Positions 25,151-37,237 of a stretch of DNA of 64,000 nt are shown one piece after another. The DNA comes from Epiperipatus broadwayi. Lineage: Eukaryota > Onychophora > Udeonychophora > Euonychophora > Peripatidae. The stretch lies in NCBI GenBank assembly GCA_028023455.1, contig JAQFVV010000232.1, positions 184,001-248,000 of the forward strand. The letters run 5' to 3'. A program made the position numbers and the translations under genes. The notes below the pieces were generated by a model. It worked only from the letters and a program-made list of their open reading frames with translations, did no database searches and was not told the origin of the DNA. How positions within the stretch are numbered: the first letter of the stretch is position 1; each line of letters opens with the position of its first letter.

Positions 25151-26807
25151 CTACTTTAGCTTCAAGCCGCCATATTGAACTTTTTAAAATACTGGCATGA
25201 GACACAATTTTCATAATAACTTCAGTTTTAATTATGTTAGAGCAAAAACAATTACATTGCTAGAAACTAGAAAAATTAAGGAAAGCAATAAGCATAAAAT
25301 AAATAGTGATAACTATATAAAAAATAAAGTAAAAAAGAAATTTTCACATCCGAAACATTTATTATTTTATTGTTTGTTCATAATTTGGAAATTAACATTA
25401 ACTAAAATTCAAAATACATCTTCAGTGATAATTTCTTTCTATTCCTTATAAAATTATCTTTCTAAACATGTATAATATGTCTTACCTGAGATAATCCACA
25501 GCTTCACAATCTCCAAAAGTTGGATATGACTTCTTCATTTTTATCTTGTATCCCAAATGTTCTAAATGTCAAAGGCGTCTATAAAGAAAAAGATTCATCC
25601 TAATAAAAGATACAAAAGAAATTATCATAGCAATTGGCTTCTTGTCTGTCTAAAACTAGAAATTGTAGACTACTTTCTATACCACTGATAAAATGAGTTT
25701 CATCTCTTCATTTTATATTTTTCTGTGTACAATAATGTTTATATTCTTTGTGGTCACCAGTGTTTATATTCTTTATGCACTGCACAAGTGATGTTTATAT
25801 TCTTTATATACAGAAGTGATGCTATCTTTTTATATTTATTGTACCACAGATATAATTTATTTGCATATAGTCTATAGATTTGAAAATAATGTTATGAAAC
25901 ATATAGCAAAAGCAAAGCATGATCAAGCATAAACAAGTTTCAGAATTGGATTATATGTTTGTGTATACAAAGTTTGTATATATTTGATTATTAGTTTTAT
26001 AACCCATTGCTTGTAAAACATATTATATAAACATAATTAATGATTTTCAAAAAGTATACTTTTGGAAAATCATTATTTTTATAAAAATAAGAGGATTATT
26101 GTAGATAGAACTTTAGATAATCACGATATGAATTATATACTAATAAGTTAATTACGATATGAATTCTATATGAGTAAATATATAATTACAAACTAAATCA
26201 TACTAATTTTTCGATAAGTATGAATTCTATGTGAGCATAAATAAATGTATTACAAACTATCTTTAGAAAATTATGATAAATATGAATTCTATAGAGCATA
26301 TACGAACACAAATATATAATTACACACACACCAATATTTCGATAAATATGAATTGTATATGAGCATAAATAAATAAATATATAACTACAAATTAGCACAC
26401 ACTAATTACAAACTAAAATTAATAAATATATTTTTTCCAAAAATTTAAAAAAAAATTAAAAAATTTTACTTACGAATAATTACGTTGATATATAGGCCTT
26501 ACCGGAGAAAATTTCACATCCAGCCTGTAAAGCATTTTGTCTTTTATCATTTCGTGATAAGTACAAAAATTATCAAAAAAACAAAAATAAATAAATACTG
26601 TGGTTGATTAAAAAATTCACCAAAAATCTAAATTTCAACCGATTTTTTTGAAATAAAGATCGTTTGAAAGCTAACATATACAGCTAAAAACGGCCATATT
26701 TTCTTTGACGTCATGATTATACTTTTTACGTCAGCAAAGAAAGAAAATAACATGTCATCAAATGATTACCCAAGAGCGCAAATTACGCCGACAAACCGGA
26801 AGTAGTT
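25151..26807. mobile_element. 1.66-kb insertion at TTAA in the 5' LTR
   Basis: The 3' LTR gives the empty site (TATTAGTTAAATTAGAG near 29417). In the 5' LTR the TTAA is duplicated (25147-25150 and 26808-26811) around 1657 foreign bases. The ends, CTACTTTAGC and on the other strand AACTACTTCCGG, share ACTACTT. TTAA targets are known for piggyBac and Kolobok elements. No transposase frame is present, so this is a non-autonomous element of uncertain superfamily. It contains the minisatellite at 26107-26400. Confidence 0.75.
26107..26400 (+). repeat. Minisatellite, about 75-85-base unit
   Basis: Four imperfect copies share AAATATGAATTCTATATGAGCATAAATAAAT and AATTACAAACTA-like phrases, at about 26150, 26215, 26275 and 26340. 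The array lies wholly inside the TTAA insertion. Confidence 0.7.
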
Positions 26808-27342
26808 TTAAATTAGAGTGTTCTGTTATTAAATCTATAGGAATATTTAAACTATTTAGAAATGTTAATTTAAAAATATGCGTGTGTTTTTATTAGAAGT
26901 ATAAAATGTTTAAATTTAGTAAATAAATGTTAGTTAATAAATTATCTTTAAAATTAAACTTTATTTGTCGGTCAATTCTTTTTATCAATTCCTTTTATCA
27001 AATTCTTTTTATCAAGTCTTTTAACCACTAATTATGTATAATCTATTAGTGATTACAAACAGCTGAGCTAGTCGTGGATTTAGGCGTTGAGTTAGTGGCC
27101 ATTGCTCAAAGTGCGTTATTTATTCATCATTGAATAGATAGCTGGCGCCCGTGTTTATATACAAACAAAAAAGGTGCTTTGAACTTGGTGTTGAACTCAA
27201 CAGCCGAGAAGAAGTTATGTCCTGGAAATGTAACGCTAGTTATATATTTTATAGCTATCGTTTGGGCATACATACTCTCCGAGTATGTTCTTCTCTGCCT
27301 AAGAGGCCGGTGTTTCGAAGGCACATATTCGAATACGGTTCA

Positions 27343-27370
27343 AATGGCTTTACCCAATGTGGGCCGAACT
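27343..27370 (+). promoter_or_regulatory. Primer-binding-like site after the 5' LTR
   Basis: Just after the LTR end CGGTTCA come AA, then TGGCTTTACCCAATGTGGG and CCGAAC. Apart from an inserted TTTA-like stretch this resembles the complement of a tRNA-Lys 3' end (TGGCGCCCAACGTGGGGC). TGG next to the LTR is the usual start of a primer-binding site. The assignment is tentative because of the mismatch. Confidence 0.5.
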
Positions 27371-27716
27371 TGTCATAAATGACAGTTAATTAAATACTTT
27401 GTTCTTGTTGAAAATAAAAATCTAAAAAGTTAAATTACGTATGTAAAAGTGTTTTAATTTAAAAAAAAAAAAAAAGAATTGACCGAAATTTTTTTTCGAA
27501 ATGAAAAGAAATTTTGACATTTATGCTATTAAATCAGAGTCAATTAGATGTTAGGGGCGGTGTTAAAGCATTAAGATCGGGTAGTGAAAAGGACTAAAAG
27601 GCTGGAGTTAGCCTGAGTTTCCATCTTAGTAAGAAAAATAAATAAATAAGTTGTATTTAAATTTAATTTAACGTAAGCGCTAGTTTGAAATAAAAAATAA
27701 AATACATGGTGTCAAA

Positions 27717-27986
27717 ATGGGCAGGCTACGGCAGCAGAGGCAGGGAAGACCTAAGGCTATATTCAGGAGGAGAGATGAGGTCATGGTGAGAGTTCATCCG
27801 GTGAGTCATCTTGAAAAACATATATACAAGAAATTCCAGCCAATATACGACGGCCCTTATATCATCAAACGGCAATACGGTAATAACGCGTTTGCGATAG
27901 CACAGGGAATAGAGGGAAAAGGAACATATAATGCCCGGTCATTGAGGTTAGTGAAAAGAGAAAAACAACCACCGGACAGGCGGTAA
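27717..27986 (+). pseudogene. Integrase C-terminal fragment
   Basis: An 89-codon open frame begins MGRLRQQRQGRPKAIFRRRD. It includes GDxV-like EVMVRVHPVSHLEKHIYKKF and the strongly typical YDGPYIIKRQYGNNAF, and it ends NARSLRLVKREKQPPDRR. This is the small DNA-binding barrel found at the end of Ty3-type integrases. The catalytic core upstream has been deleted: only about 370 non-coding bases separate the frame from the LTR. A chance ATG opens it, so translation is not implied. Confidence 0.8.
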
Positions 27987-28294
27987 TAATACTAAATAAA
28001 ATTTAGGAATAATAATAACAAGGAGGCATTATTGAATAAAAGATTTTTTCCCCATGCACATATTAGATAAGAAGAAATGCTTGTAAATAAACAGTTAAAA
28101 ATCAAGTTAAATAAGTAGGTCAAATGAATGATTTAAGAGTAACAATTATAGGATTAAATAAAAGAATAAAATAAAGGGTTTGATTAAAGTGATCGAATTA
28201 AACAAATAAATAACATGTCAATAAAATAAAAAAAATAAATAAAGATTTAATGTTGACAGAGATCAAATGGTCAAAAATGACGCATTTTACTCTC

Positions 28295-28309
28295 AAAAAG
28301 GAGGAGCGG
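28295..28309 (+). promoter_or_regulatory. Polypurine tract
   Basis: The purine-rich run AAAAAGGAGGAGCGG directly precedes the 3' LTR start TGTAATGTACC. This is the expected place and composition for the plus-strand primer. Confidence 0.7.
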
Positions 28310-29957
28310 TGTAATGTACCTATATTGATATAGGCACATATAATTTTATCTAAAATTATATTATTAAAATAATCGTTCATAAAAGAAAACATAAAATTAA
28401 ACGTTGAAGAGTTTATTGCAGTTTGTTTTAGAAAAAAGATAAGAATTAAATAGTTTTCTAGCGTTAGTTTTTGAAATAAAAAAAGCTACAATTAATTAAT
28501 CAAAAGGGGGGAGGGGGAGTCTTGGTTTGAGAAATGAAACTAAGGGTTATAAAAGGAAGTAAAGAGTTTTATTAGTATTCGTAAAAATATAATTTAAAAA
28601 GTTAAAACGTACAAATCTCTTTTCATTCAAGTTTAATTAAAGAAAAAAATAATGTTAAAACTAAATAGTAAATTGTATTAAAAATATATGTGCGTATATA
28701 TGTGCGATTTGTAAATAAATAAAAATGTATGCGAAATAAAAGAAGATTATCATTAAAAACACGGCAATGGTTATTAATAAAATAAAACAACACGTTTATC
28801 AAATGATTATCACCGGAAATATTTCGACAACACGTTGCAGATATAAATAGACTTTTTTATCGGACAGGGAGTCAGTTCACAAAAGTAATTGAGTAGTGCA
28901 GTTCAGAAATTAATTGAGTCAGTTAACAAACAAAATGCAGTGCTGAGAAGATTTTGGGAATTCGCGCCTCTCCACAGCCTAAAAAGTCCGATGAAAACAG
29001 CAAGATCTGCCCGTGAAATAATGTCAACGTAACAACTTAGAAAATCTCCGTCAGTATTTAATTGTCTCCAATAGTAATAATCATGAAAATCAGGAAACTC
29101 ACCAAGGAAAAGTCCCAGCCGGCTGGTAAGCATTCATAATGGAAATATCCTCACCGAAAGCAGCCACCAAAGAGAACAAAATTCTACGTCTACATTCAAA
29201 AGCCTAGGTAAAAACATTTGCTTATTTCGTTTATACTGTAATAGCCATTGCATTGCATTAATTCATACGAATCTTTCAAGAGTCTAATTATATGAACTTT
29301 ATATCATACATAAATGAACTATTGATATGTGTGATTAAATTTCAAATGCTATGTAATACTTTATTATTATTGTGTGTACATGAGTTAATATGTGCGTGAT
29401 CATTATATCAATATTTATTAGTTAAATTAGAGTGTTCTGTTATTAAATCTATAGGAATATTTAAACTATTTAGAAATGTTAATTTCAAAATATGCGTGTG
29501 TTTTTATTAGATGTATAAAATGTTTAAATTTAGTAAATAAATGTTAGTTAATAAATTATCTTTAAAATTAAACTTTATTTGTCGGTCAATTCTTTTTATC
29601 AATTCCTTTTATCAAATTCTTTTTATCAAGTCTTTTAACCACTAATTATGTATAATCTATTAGTGATTACAAACAGCTGAGCTAGTCGTGGATTTAGGCG
29701 TTGAGTTAGTGGCCATTGCTCAAAGTGCGTTATTTATTCATCCTTGAATAGATAGCTGGCGCCCGTGTTTATACACAAACAAAAAAAAGTGCTTTGAACT
29801 TGGTGTTGAACTCAACAGCCGAGAAGAAGTTATGTCCTGGAAATGTAACGCTAATTATATATTTTATAGCTATCGTTTGGGCATACATACTCTCCGAGTA
29901 TGTTCTTCTCTGCCTAAGAGGCCGGTGTTTCGAAGGCACATATTCGAATTCGGTTCA
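28310..29957 (+). repeat. 3' LTR, uninterrupted
   Basis: A 1648-base LTR starts TGTAATGTACC and ends CGGTTCA, followed by TA repeats. It preserves the sequence that was present in the 5' LTR before the TTAA insertion. Its AATAAA-type signals are too common in this AT-rich DNA to choose one. Confidence 0.85.
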
Positions 29958-30206
29958 ATATATATATATAAAGTTATTATTTTAGTGTTAGCTGTTTTTC
30001 CACTCACATATCTCACCAAATTATTAATTTTTATTTAATTAGTATTATTTTTTTGTACTTTATCTGATAGCTGATTTAGTGTGGCAATTAATCAATTGCA
30101 TGATAGAAAACACATTCAATACCAATTAGAACAGAATGTTCAAGCACACATGTTGGACAGCATTTGTAATGGATATCTGCCTTTTTATTTTAATTTTTAC
30201 AATAAT

Positions 30207-30541
30207 TTATAGATTTGAAACACTATTACACGAGTAGTTAATATAGTCAATATCTTGCATATTAACCATACCAATGGTCAGATTGAGATTGTCTATAAAT
30301 GAACTGCAACCACCTTTCAAGACTTGCAATCACTCCATAACTGCTAGAAGCCTAATATCTCCTGTGGATACTTTTATTTATACTGGTGATACAGCTCCAG
30401 GTGCCATCCAGCCAATTTGATTGGAATGCCTGCAGAAGAAGATTTTAAATAGTCCAAGCATTTGATTCCACAACTAGCTCAAATGAACAAGAAATCTGCC
30501 TAACATAGGCTGTCACACAATGCATATTTAAACACCAATAT
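30207..30541. repeat. Old dispersed repeat, copy B, first part
   Basis: This matches 19440-19775, with shared phrases such as ATAATTTATAGATTTGAAAC, AGTTAATATAGTCAATATCT, TGCAACCACCTTTCAAG and TTTAAACACCAA. It breaks off at 30541 and continues at 33550. Confidence 0.75.
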
Positions 30542-33500
30542 TGTACCGATCGAAAAATGCATATCGATCCAACAAGACGCGGAATACAAGTAAAGTACCT
30601 CAAATTCGACCACATACAAGATATATAAGTCAGGTACATCATGAATTCTGCCTTATTTACCTATATCCCCAGGTCAAAGATCTAATCAATAACCTTTCTC
30701 AATGATAACATTGAATTCCTTTACTTTCACCATGCCGGAAGTCGAGTCTTAAAGCATGAGATTCATTTTAATTATATTTAATGAGGACTTGGGTGATTGA
30801 TTTATATATAAACTTAAAATCAAAGATTATTTAAAATAAAAATAAATAAAAATGATTCGAGGAACACTGGAAGTTTTGTTTTTAGTTATATATATATATT
30901 TTAAAGTCATTAAGTATTTTACATTGACATTTAACTCAAGCTCTTTAAAAAAATACACAATCTTTAAATTAACTTTATAATTACATAAGTTTATGACGAG
31001 TTTACATTAGTGGTTATCTTTATAATGGTTTGTACAATTTATTTTGTTTACATTTATTGAAAAAAAAGATTTTAAAATTAAATGATCAAAGATTTTAAAA
31101 TTATCCATGCCCATTTAGTACAAGCTTATAATACAGCAGCAGGTCTAAACATTTGCCTGACTGATGTATATAAAGAATAAATATTTTATTGCTTCTTTAC
31201 AAAAAGAGATTTAAAAAAAAATTTTTTTATTTAGAAACGGATATCAAGGAAATAATTACAATAAGACTGATTTGTCGTCTTACTCTAATGACGCAAGAAA
31301 AGAAAATGATTTATTTTACATTTCTTTAATGAATAATAATTTAAATTTCAAAAAAAAAAAAAAAATTATGACATTAGTGGACCTTGCTGGAATAGCATTA
31401 AACTACACAGTAATTAAAAACTGTAAGCAGTTATAAAAAAAATAGATCAGTTAATTATCAAGCAAACAAGTCTTATTAGTTGGACTTTCAACTAAATCAT
31501 ACCTTAGAAAACTAGAACGTGAATTAGCTAAAATTAAAAGATTTGAACTAATTACGAGATAATAAAAGAATCAGTTACTCAAGCCAAAGATCCTTGAGTA
31601 GAGTCATTTCCCTATGGCTTATGTATTAGATAGGCAAAAGAAAAGCAAAATAATGTCGGGTTAATAAATATATGAATGCAAATGAAAGAAGAAACATAGG
31701 TAGGGTCATACGAGCCAGATTACGGACATTCATATGCCTATTCCAATGAAGAACAAAAGGGAAATCGATACATTCACCTGTTGTGGTCATATACTGATAG
31801 GAGATAGGGATTATGGAGAGTCAACATGTCCGCCAATACAGAAAGCATGCTAGCTAACCAACTCTACATCAACCATGCTCTCCAGCTCACAGACATATTC
31901 GTAACAGGGAGTCAACTTCGAACACCAAATGAATGACCATTTTAGGTCTGTCCACACTACGAGCATTCTCTATTAACCCGAGATATAATCATATATGAAC
32001 TAATCATAATTAAATGGCCTTCAATGATCTAATACTGCATAGAGATCAACCTACGTAACCGATTACTTTATAAATATTGATCCAACAAAAACCAAGCATA
32101 AAGAATAAGGAAATTTACTTCTCGAATAAATCCTCCTCATTTTCCTAACTTAAAAAAAAGGCAAGATGATTAACTGACACTATCCAGCAGCGCTGTTACT
32201 AGGTCAAAAATCTATAGCATATTACTTTTGTTTCAAATTACAAAAAATATAAAATAATAGAATCCCATCCTGGGAAATCTATAATAAAACTGTTTAAAAA
32301 AAAATTATTTAACGAATTACGGTCAGTTTATTTTGGAATATGTATATATTCGACATAACTTCACTTGCGAAAATAAAATTAGATCAACTTATTTTTATTT
32401 TAAAATAAAATAAAATTACATCGTTCTTTGCTAAAACTCCCTTCCCCTAGTAAACATAAGTTGCTCTCTTAGCAAATTACTCTCTTTGAGCCCCCCGCGA
32501 GTGAAATTTGTCGAAATAAAAAAAAATCAAAGCATGAAATCTCATGCTAAAATTAACATAAAAATAAATAAATAGTTTCATAGTCAAATAATCAAAAATA
32601 TTAAAAATTATGGTGAGCTTGAGTTATGAAAATTATAATTTATAAGAAAATGGTTAAAGAATCAGTTAAAAGATTTTCAATAAACAATAACTTTTGACAT
32701 TTTTTAAAGCTTTGTGAAATTATATTTACATTCTAATAATAGTTTCTAACATCTTGATGAAAATATTTAAGCTCTTTGGCATTTTACCTTGGAGTTCTCT
32801 GGGATGAGTTCTGCGAGTGAACGTTGGTGGCATGATGGCTTCTTTGCAGGCAGGTTCTGGTAGTGACATAATGGAAGATTTCAGGAAGGGACGGGCGGTG
32901 ATCTACCCTTTTTACTACTCGCTCAACATTTCAAAAATTATGGAGACTTCTCAAACTCTTTCTTTTTGTCTGTTCTCTTTCTCTGTCTCTAAAAAAAACC
33001 ACTATTTATACCTTCTTAATGGTATTCAATTTCTCTGCTGCCTGAGGTGATTTGCCTTTAGAAAACAATAGGAATCATGCTTTTGTTCTAATTTTAGAAC
33101 ATTTGTACCTCGATAAGGATCAATAGATTTCAGTATAATTTTGTTAGCTTCTCAATTAATTGAGATTCCAAAGTAAATGGATTTTGATAATTTATCAATA
33201 CTTTAATTTAACTTTTAATATCAACTTTTTATCAAGGTACAAATCTTTCCCAAAAGGCCATCTTGTATTCTTAAAGAAAATTAGATATTTTAAACATACG
33301 TATATATAAAATATATAAAACAATTTATTATTTGAATTGTTTTCTTTTTAATAATATCAATGAAATAACTTAGTGTGTTAGTATAATTATATGTGATTAA
33401 CACTATCCAAAACAAATTTTTAGCAATTTATTCAGGATAGCTAAAAAATGTTTTTCAGAATAATACAAAAAAAAAAAAATGTTAGTAAAATAAGTGATTA

Positions 33501-33549
33501 GGTGGGTCAGACTGTGAAATGGCAAATCTGAATCAGATTTAGCATTTCA
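30542..33549. mobile_element. 3-kb insertion with TG...CA ends
   Basis: Copy A of the surrounding repeat lacks this block. It begins TGTACCGATCG, ends GCATTTCA, and is flanked by ATAT on both sides (30538-30541 and 33550-33553). TG...CA ends with a 4-6 bp duplication suggest a retroviral-type integrase, so a large solo LTR is possible. However, no second LTR, primer site or retroviral frame is visible. It has several patches less AT-rich than their surroundings (30545-30740, 31600-32080, 32440-32510, 32780-32910). The frame at 32817-33050 shows no family motif. Confidence 0.5.
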
Positions 33550-34980
33550 ATATAACTGACAAATTTTATCTTAATCAAATGTTATATGGTGACGTATGGA
33601 GAGAGAGAATTTAGGCCAAATTAATGTTAAAACAATATATTTATAAACAAAAAAACAATAATAACAAAAATAAAACAACTATTTATAGTTATTCAGTATA
33701 AATAAATCTACTTTAAACTAGATAGTAAGAATTTAATCATTTCTAATTTATGGAAGTTCATTAGGATAATAAAATCTTATCCCTATATGTCATTTGTGTC
33801 TAGATTTAAAATTAATTTCCCATATTGACCTAGATTTTTTTATATTTTTACTGGAGTAATCACTTCTGTCTTTTTAACAATTTTGAGAATTTGTGGATGA
33901 CATTCTTCAACAACTTTTTGGTTTTTTTAATGGCTATCTTTTTTTAGTTCATCATATATCTTTGTTTTCTTATTTAACAGTAGACTTTGATAATGATGGG
34001 TAATGTCTCAGCAATAGCAGATCAATGATTTGTCATATTTCAAGCTATAAACTGCATAGGAACTGGATGAGGAAAACCATATGAAAACTGTTGTATCACT
34101 GCATGGTGATGTTAGAGTGTTTGCATAAATAGCTATACATTGCTGAAGGATGAATTATATATTTGTAATGAAAAAGTTTACAAAATTCAGCAGGTGATAA
34201 GTCATCAGAAATTAATATAACTAGCTGCAATTGAATCAAAATAACTGTAGAATAACATTAATGAAAATGTAGCAGCCTTTATACCCTTGACAAACCATTC
34301 TCTAAACTCCCCACATTATTAATCAGTTTCAGTCTTTTTTTAATTAGTTAATCTTTTTTATTTTAATTACAGTATTGATTATCTAATCAGCTGGATAGAT
34401 TACTGTTTTCAGTAAAACATAATCTCTTGATTAGATATTTTACAAAATTATTTTAATCTTTGATTAGATCATAATTTTCTCTAATTAAATAATTCTACAC
34501 AATTTTGTATAATTATCTGCATTATAATTCTCTTGTTTTTTTTTTCTTTCTTTACAATTAATATTTTTGTTTAAATTATTTCACCAAGTATCTTTATAAT
34601 CTTGAAGTTGCCTTTACACAATTAGTTTTCTTTTATTATCATAACATTTTGGAATTTGTACTTTTATTTTAAAGACAAGATAAGCCATTCCCTTTAAATA
34701 GTAAATTTAATTAAAATTCTTTAACTATATTATACTTTAATTGTATTTTTACTTATATTTTTTTTCTTCTATTTTAACATAAAATTCAGACACAGAATTT
34801 TATTTTTCCTTTTGTTTACTTCCTAACCCACTTTTGATCGATTCTAAACTCTCTTTATTCTACTTATTAAACTGACAATCTTTTTCGTTAATAATAATAA
34901 TAATATTACATTATTGTTTTTTTAGTATTCTTAACATACTTTTAAATATCTCATATAACACATATATTTACATATTTGTT
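33550..34980. repeat. Old dispersed repeat, copy B, second part
   Basis: This resumes the match to copy A: GACAAATTTTATCTTAATC near 33560 against 19790, GGTAATGTCTCAGCAATAGC near 34000 against 20212, and CTCATATAACACATAT near 34960 against 21277. It contains a (T)n and a TAA-type microsatellite near 34895. There is no coding content. Confidence 0.75.
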
Positions 34981-36037
34981 ATAATATATGTGTGTGTTAT
35001 TCTACATTTGTATAACTTAAATAATTTATTTCTATCACTAATTATTTTAATAATGTACTAAAATTTAAGGTAATAAATTTTAAAAAAAAAATAGAGGACC
35101 ACCTATATATGCTAATATTTCATTAAAAAATAAATATTTTAAAATTACATTTTGATGGCTTTTTTTTACATTACTCTATTATCATATGTTTCAATTTTTA
35201 TACACATTTCAGGAATCAATTAGGTTAAAATGTTGAGGGTTACCTCCAATACAATCTACACTTTCATTAATCACTTTACAATGGTAGAAATTTTATTATA
35301 TTAGATTGCATTGGAAAGTGATTAAAGATGTTATAAATAATATTAAATAAATTTAACTATTGTGATATTAAAATCATATATGCTTTCAAATTCTGCAAAT
35401 AATAGCTGTAGAATCTTTTCTATTATAAAATTTAACTTGCATTTTATGAATGTTCTTATCTATAATTTTTAATATGTTTCTAGTCCCATTATTTTTTTTA
35501 TAATTATTTTTTTATCCCTCAAAAAAAAAAATGAATTAAAATTTCACTGTATTAATTTATCTAAATTAAAAGAATGTAAAGATGTAATAGTATTTATGAT
35601 ACTGTAGGTAGTTGAAGGTTTGGGTTCAAACCTAATTACTTTCAATTTAGTATAGGCAATATACTTATATTTAATTATTATATTTTATAAATATGATATA
35701 ATGTTCATAATTATTAATTAATACAATATCTAATAAATGAATTATATATTCAATATTTTTATTTAAAGCTTAATATTCATAACACAGCTACAAAAATATT
35801 TATGGGCACATGCTATTTGATATGAATTTAATAGTTATTTTTTGCTATGCTATCACTTTATAAAGTTTAATACAATATTTAATTATGTAATTATTTTTTA
35901 TTTTGATCATGAAATCACAAAAAAAAAATAAAAAAAATGGGCAGCACTTGTTTAAAATAAATACAAAGTTAAAAAAGAGAAAAAATATTTTATACTAAAT
36001 GCTTTTGTTTATTGTGTACTAAAAGTCAAAAAAATAA

Positions 36038-36191
36038 TTGTTTCTTCAACCATGATTGGGTTTTTTAGATTGAACTTGAAATAAAGATATGGGGGATCCA
36101 TATAGGGATAAAGTTAATTAATTTTTGAACCTCCCCTTATTTTTATTTTAAGCTCAATCTGAAAACATCAGTTGTGGTTGAAGAAATAACA
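36038..36191. repeat. Short foldback (MITE-like) hairpin
   Basis: TTGTTTCTTCAACCATGATT at the left pairs with the complement of the right end, GTTGTGGTTGAAGAAATAAC. Pairing continues inward through AGATTGAACTTGAAATAAA against TTTATTTTAAGCTCAATCT. The loop is about 45 bases. No clear target duplication is visible. Confidence 0.65.
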
Positions 36192-36530
36192 AATATTTTT
36201 GGGTTTTAAGATATTACAAATAAAAGAAGTTGCTATAATATATTTTTTATTTCTATTTTTAGTATTATCACAGTAAATAAAAATATATAACCATATTGTA
36301 GTTTAAATGGACTTGGCACTAATAGTCTATGTACATATAATTAGATATTTGTGCAATAAATTAATGTGTATACCCCTTATGTATATATCCTATTTAGTAT
36401 ATGTTTATAATTATATATGTGTATAATAAATCATTTTAACTTAAAATGTCAAGATGTTTTTTCTGGTGAAAAGTGTTGACATTTTTTATTTTCTTAAAAA
36501 TTATCAAATCTTTATTGTAAATGAGATTTT

Positions 36531-36690
36531 TTTTATATAGTATGATTTTACTTTAAATCAATTTGACACTTCTAGTTTATACATATATCACTAAATATTT
36601 CTTTATTATATATCATTTTATCTTAAATCGATTTGACACTTCTTACTTTATATATATCACTGATTATTTTTTATATGTATGATTTTATTT
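36531..36690. repeat. Tandem repeat, about 75-base unit
   Basis: Two to two-and-a-half copies of a unit containing GATTTTACTTTAAATC, ATTTGACACTTCT and TATATATCACT-type phrases occur at about 36535, 36610 and 36670. Confidence 0.6.
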
Positions 36691-37148
36691 TAAGTAATTG
36701 TAAAGTAACTATTTTATTCTAACTAATTAAAATCAAGTTTTAAATTTAAACAAAAAAAAATTGCATTAGTTAAAATGTATTGAAATTCTACACCAGCTTT
36801 TAAATTTATTATTAAAAAGTGTCTTAAAAAACTATATTGTAAACTAATTTTCTTTAATGCATACTTTAAAGTAAATTGTTAACTAACTATTTTATTCTCT
36901 CTTAAAGTAAGATTTTAATTGAAAAAAAAATGCATGCATTATTTGTACAAATGTATTTTTTAAAGTTTTAAATTGAATCAATATTTTATCCTCTTCGAGC
37001 ATCTATGAAACAAACATATAGAGAAAATAAGTTGAAATTTGCCCTATTGATTTTTAATTTTGTTTGGACTTCTTATTCATTATTATAAGATTATTGTAAT
37101 TGTATGTTATGATATATTAATCAATTGTTCTTGTTGTTTTTTTAATAG

Positions 37149-37237
37149 AGAAATGTTTTGATGTAGCGATTATCCCATGTAAATCTTCTAGTCTTAAACA
37201 TTTGCTTTATGCAACTTTAAGCAAGAAATTGGCACAG
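37149..37237 (+). CDS. Internal exon A of an unassigned cellular gene
   Basis: The acceptor TTTTTTAATAG precedes AG-AAA-TGT, and the donor CAG|GTTAGT is near consensus. The exon reads KCFDVAIIPCKSSSLKHLLY and then ATLSKKLAQ. It starts with two bases that complete a split codon and ends in phase 0, which matches the phase-0 start of exon B at 46416. Codon use and amino-acid mix are protein-like, unlike the AT-rich chance frames nearby. A beta strand (DVAIIP) followed by a helix would suit the start of a nuclease-like alpha/beta fold. Together with exon B it faintly resembles the meiotic protein SPO16 (inactive XPF-like domain), but this is a weak inference from memory. Confidence 0.6.

Larger units (their letters stand above)
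24033..27342 (+). repeat. 5' LTR (split by a TTAA insertion)
   Basis: 24033-25150 matches 28310-29425, and 26812-27342 matches 29426-29957. The part in between is a later insertion. The LTR proper is about 1.65 kb. Its start reads TATATTGTACC against TGTAATGTACC in the 3' copy, and both copies end CGGTTCA. A possible promoter element is TATAAATAGAC near 24565, about 50 bases upstream of a CAGTTC-type start region. This is a guess from position and sequence only. Confidence 0.8.
24033..29957 (+). mobile_element. Ty3-type LTR retrotransposon with collapsed interior
   Basis: Two LTRs (24033-27342 including an insertion, and 28310-29957) flank only about 970 bases. The interior holds a primer-binding-like stretch, the last domain of integrase and a purine tract. 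Gag, protease, reverse transcriptase and most of integrase are missing. The LTRs are near identical apart from a handful of substitutions and the insertion in the left copy, so the element is fairly young. Flanks on both sides are TA repeats, so a target duplication cannot be fixed. It is non-autonomous but keeps the ends and signals needed for mobilisation in trans. Confidence 0.85.
34981..37148. other. AT-rich, probably intronic DNA upstream of exon A
   Basis: Apart from the hairpin at 36038-36191 and the tandem block at 36531-36690, nothing is recognised. If the exon at 37149 is real, this is intron of the same gene. No earlier exon of it was found in the window. Confidence 0.5.

Noticed and set aside
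27151-27382. Overlapping + strand frames in the 5' LTR, repeated in the 3' LTR at 29794-30038
   Set aside because: They repeat only because the LTR is duplicated. There is no protein family match, and the LTR end falls inside the frames.
35235-35345. Small inverted repeat around TTAATCACTTT
   Set aside because: Only about 15-20 bases pair. In DNA this AT-rich that is weak evidence for a transposon.
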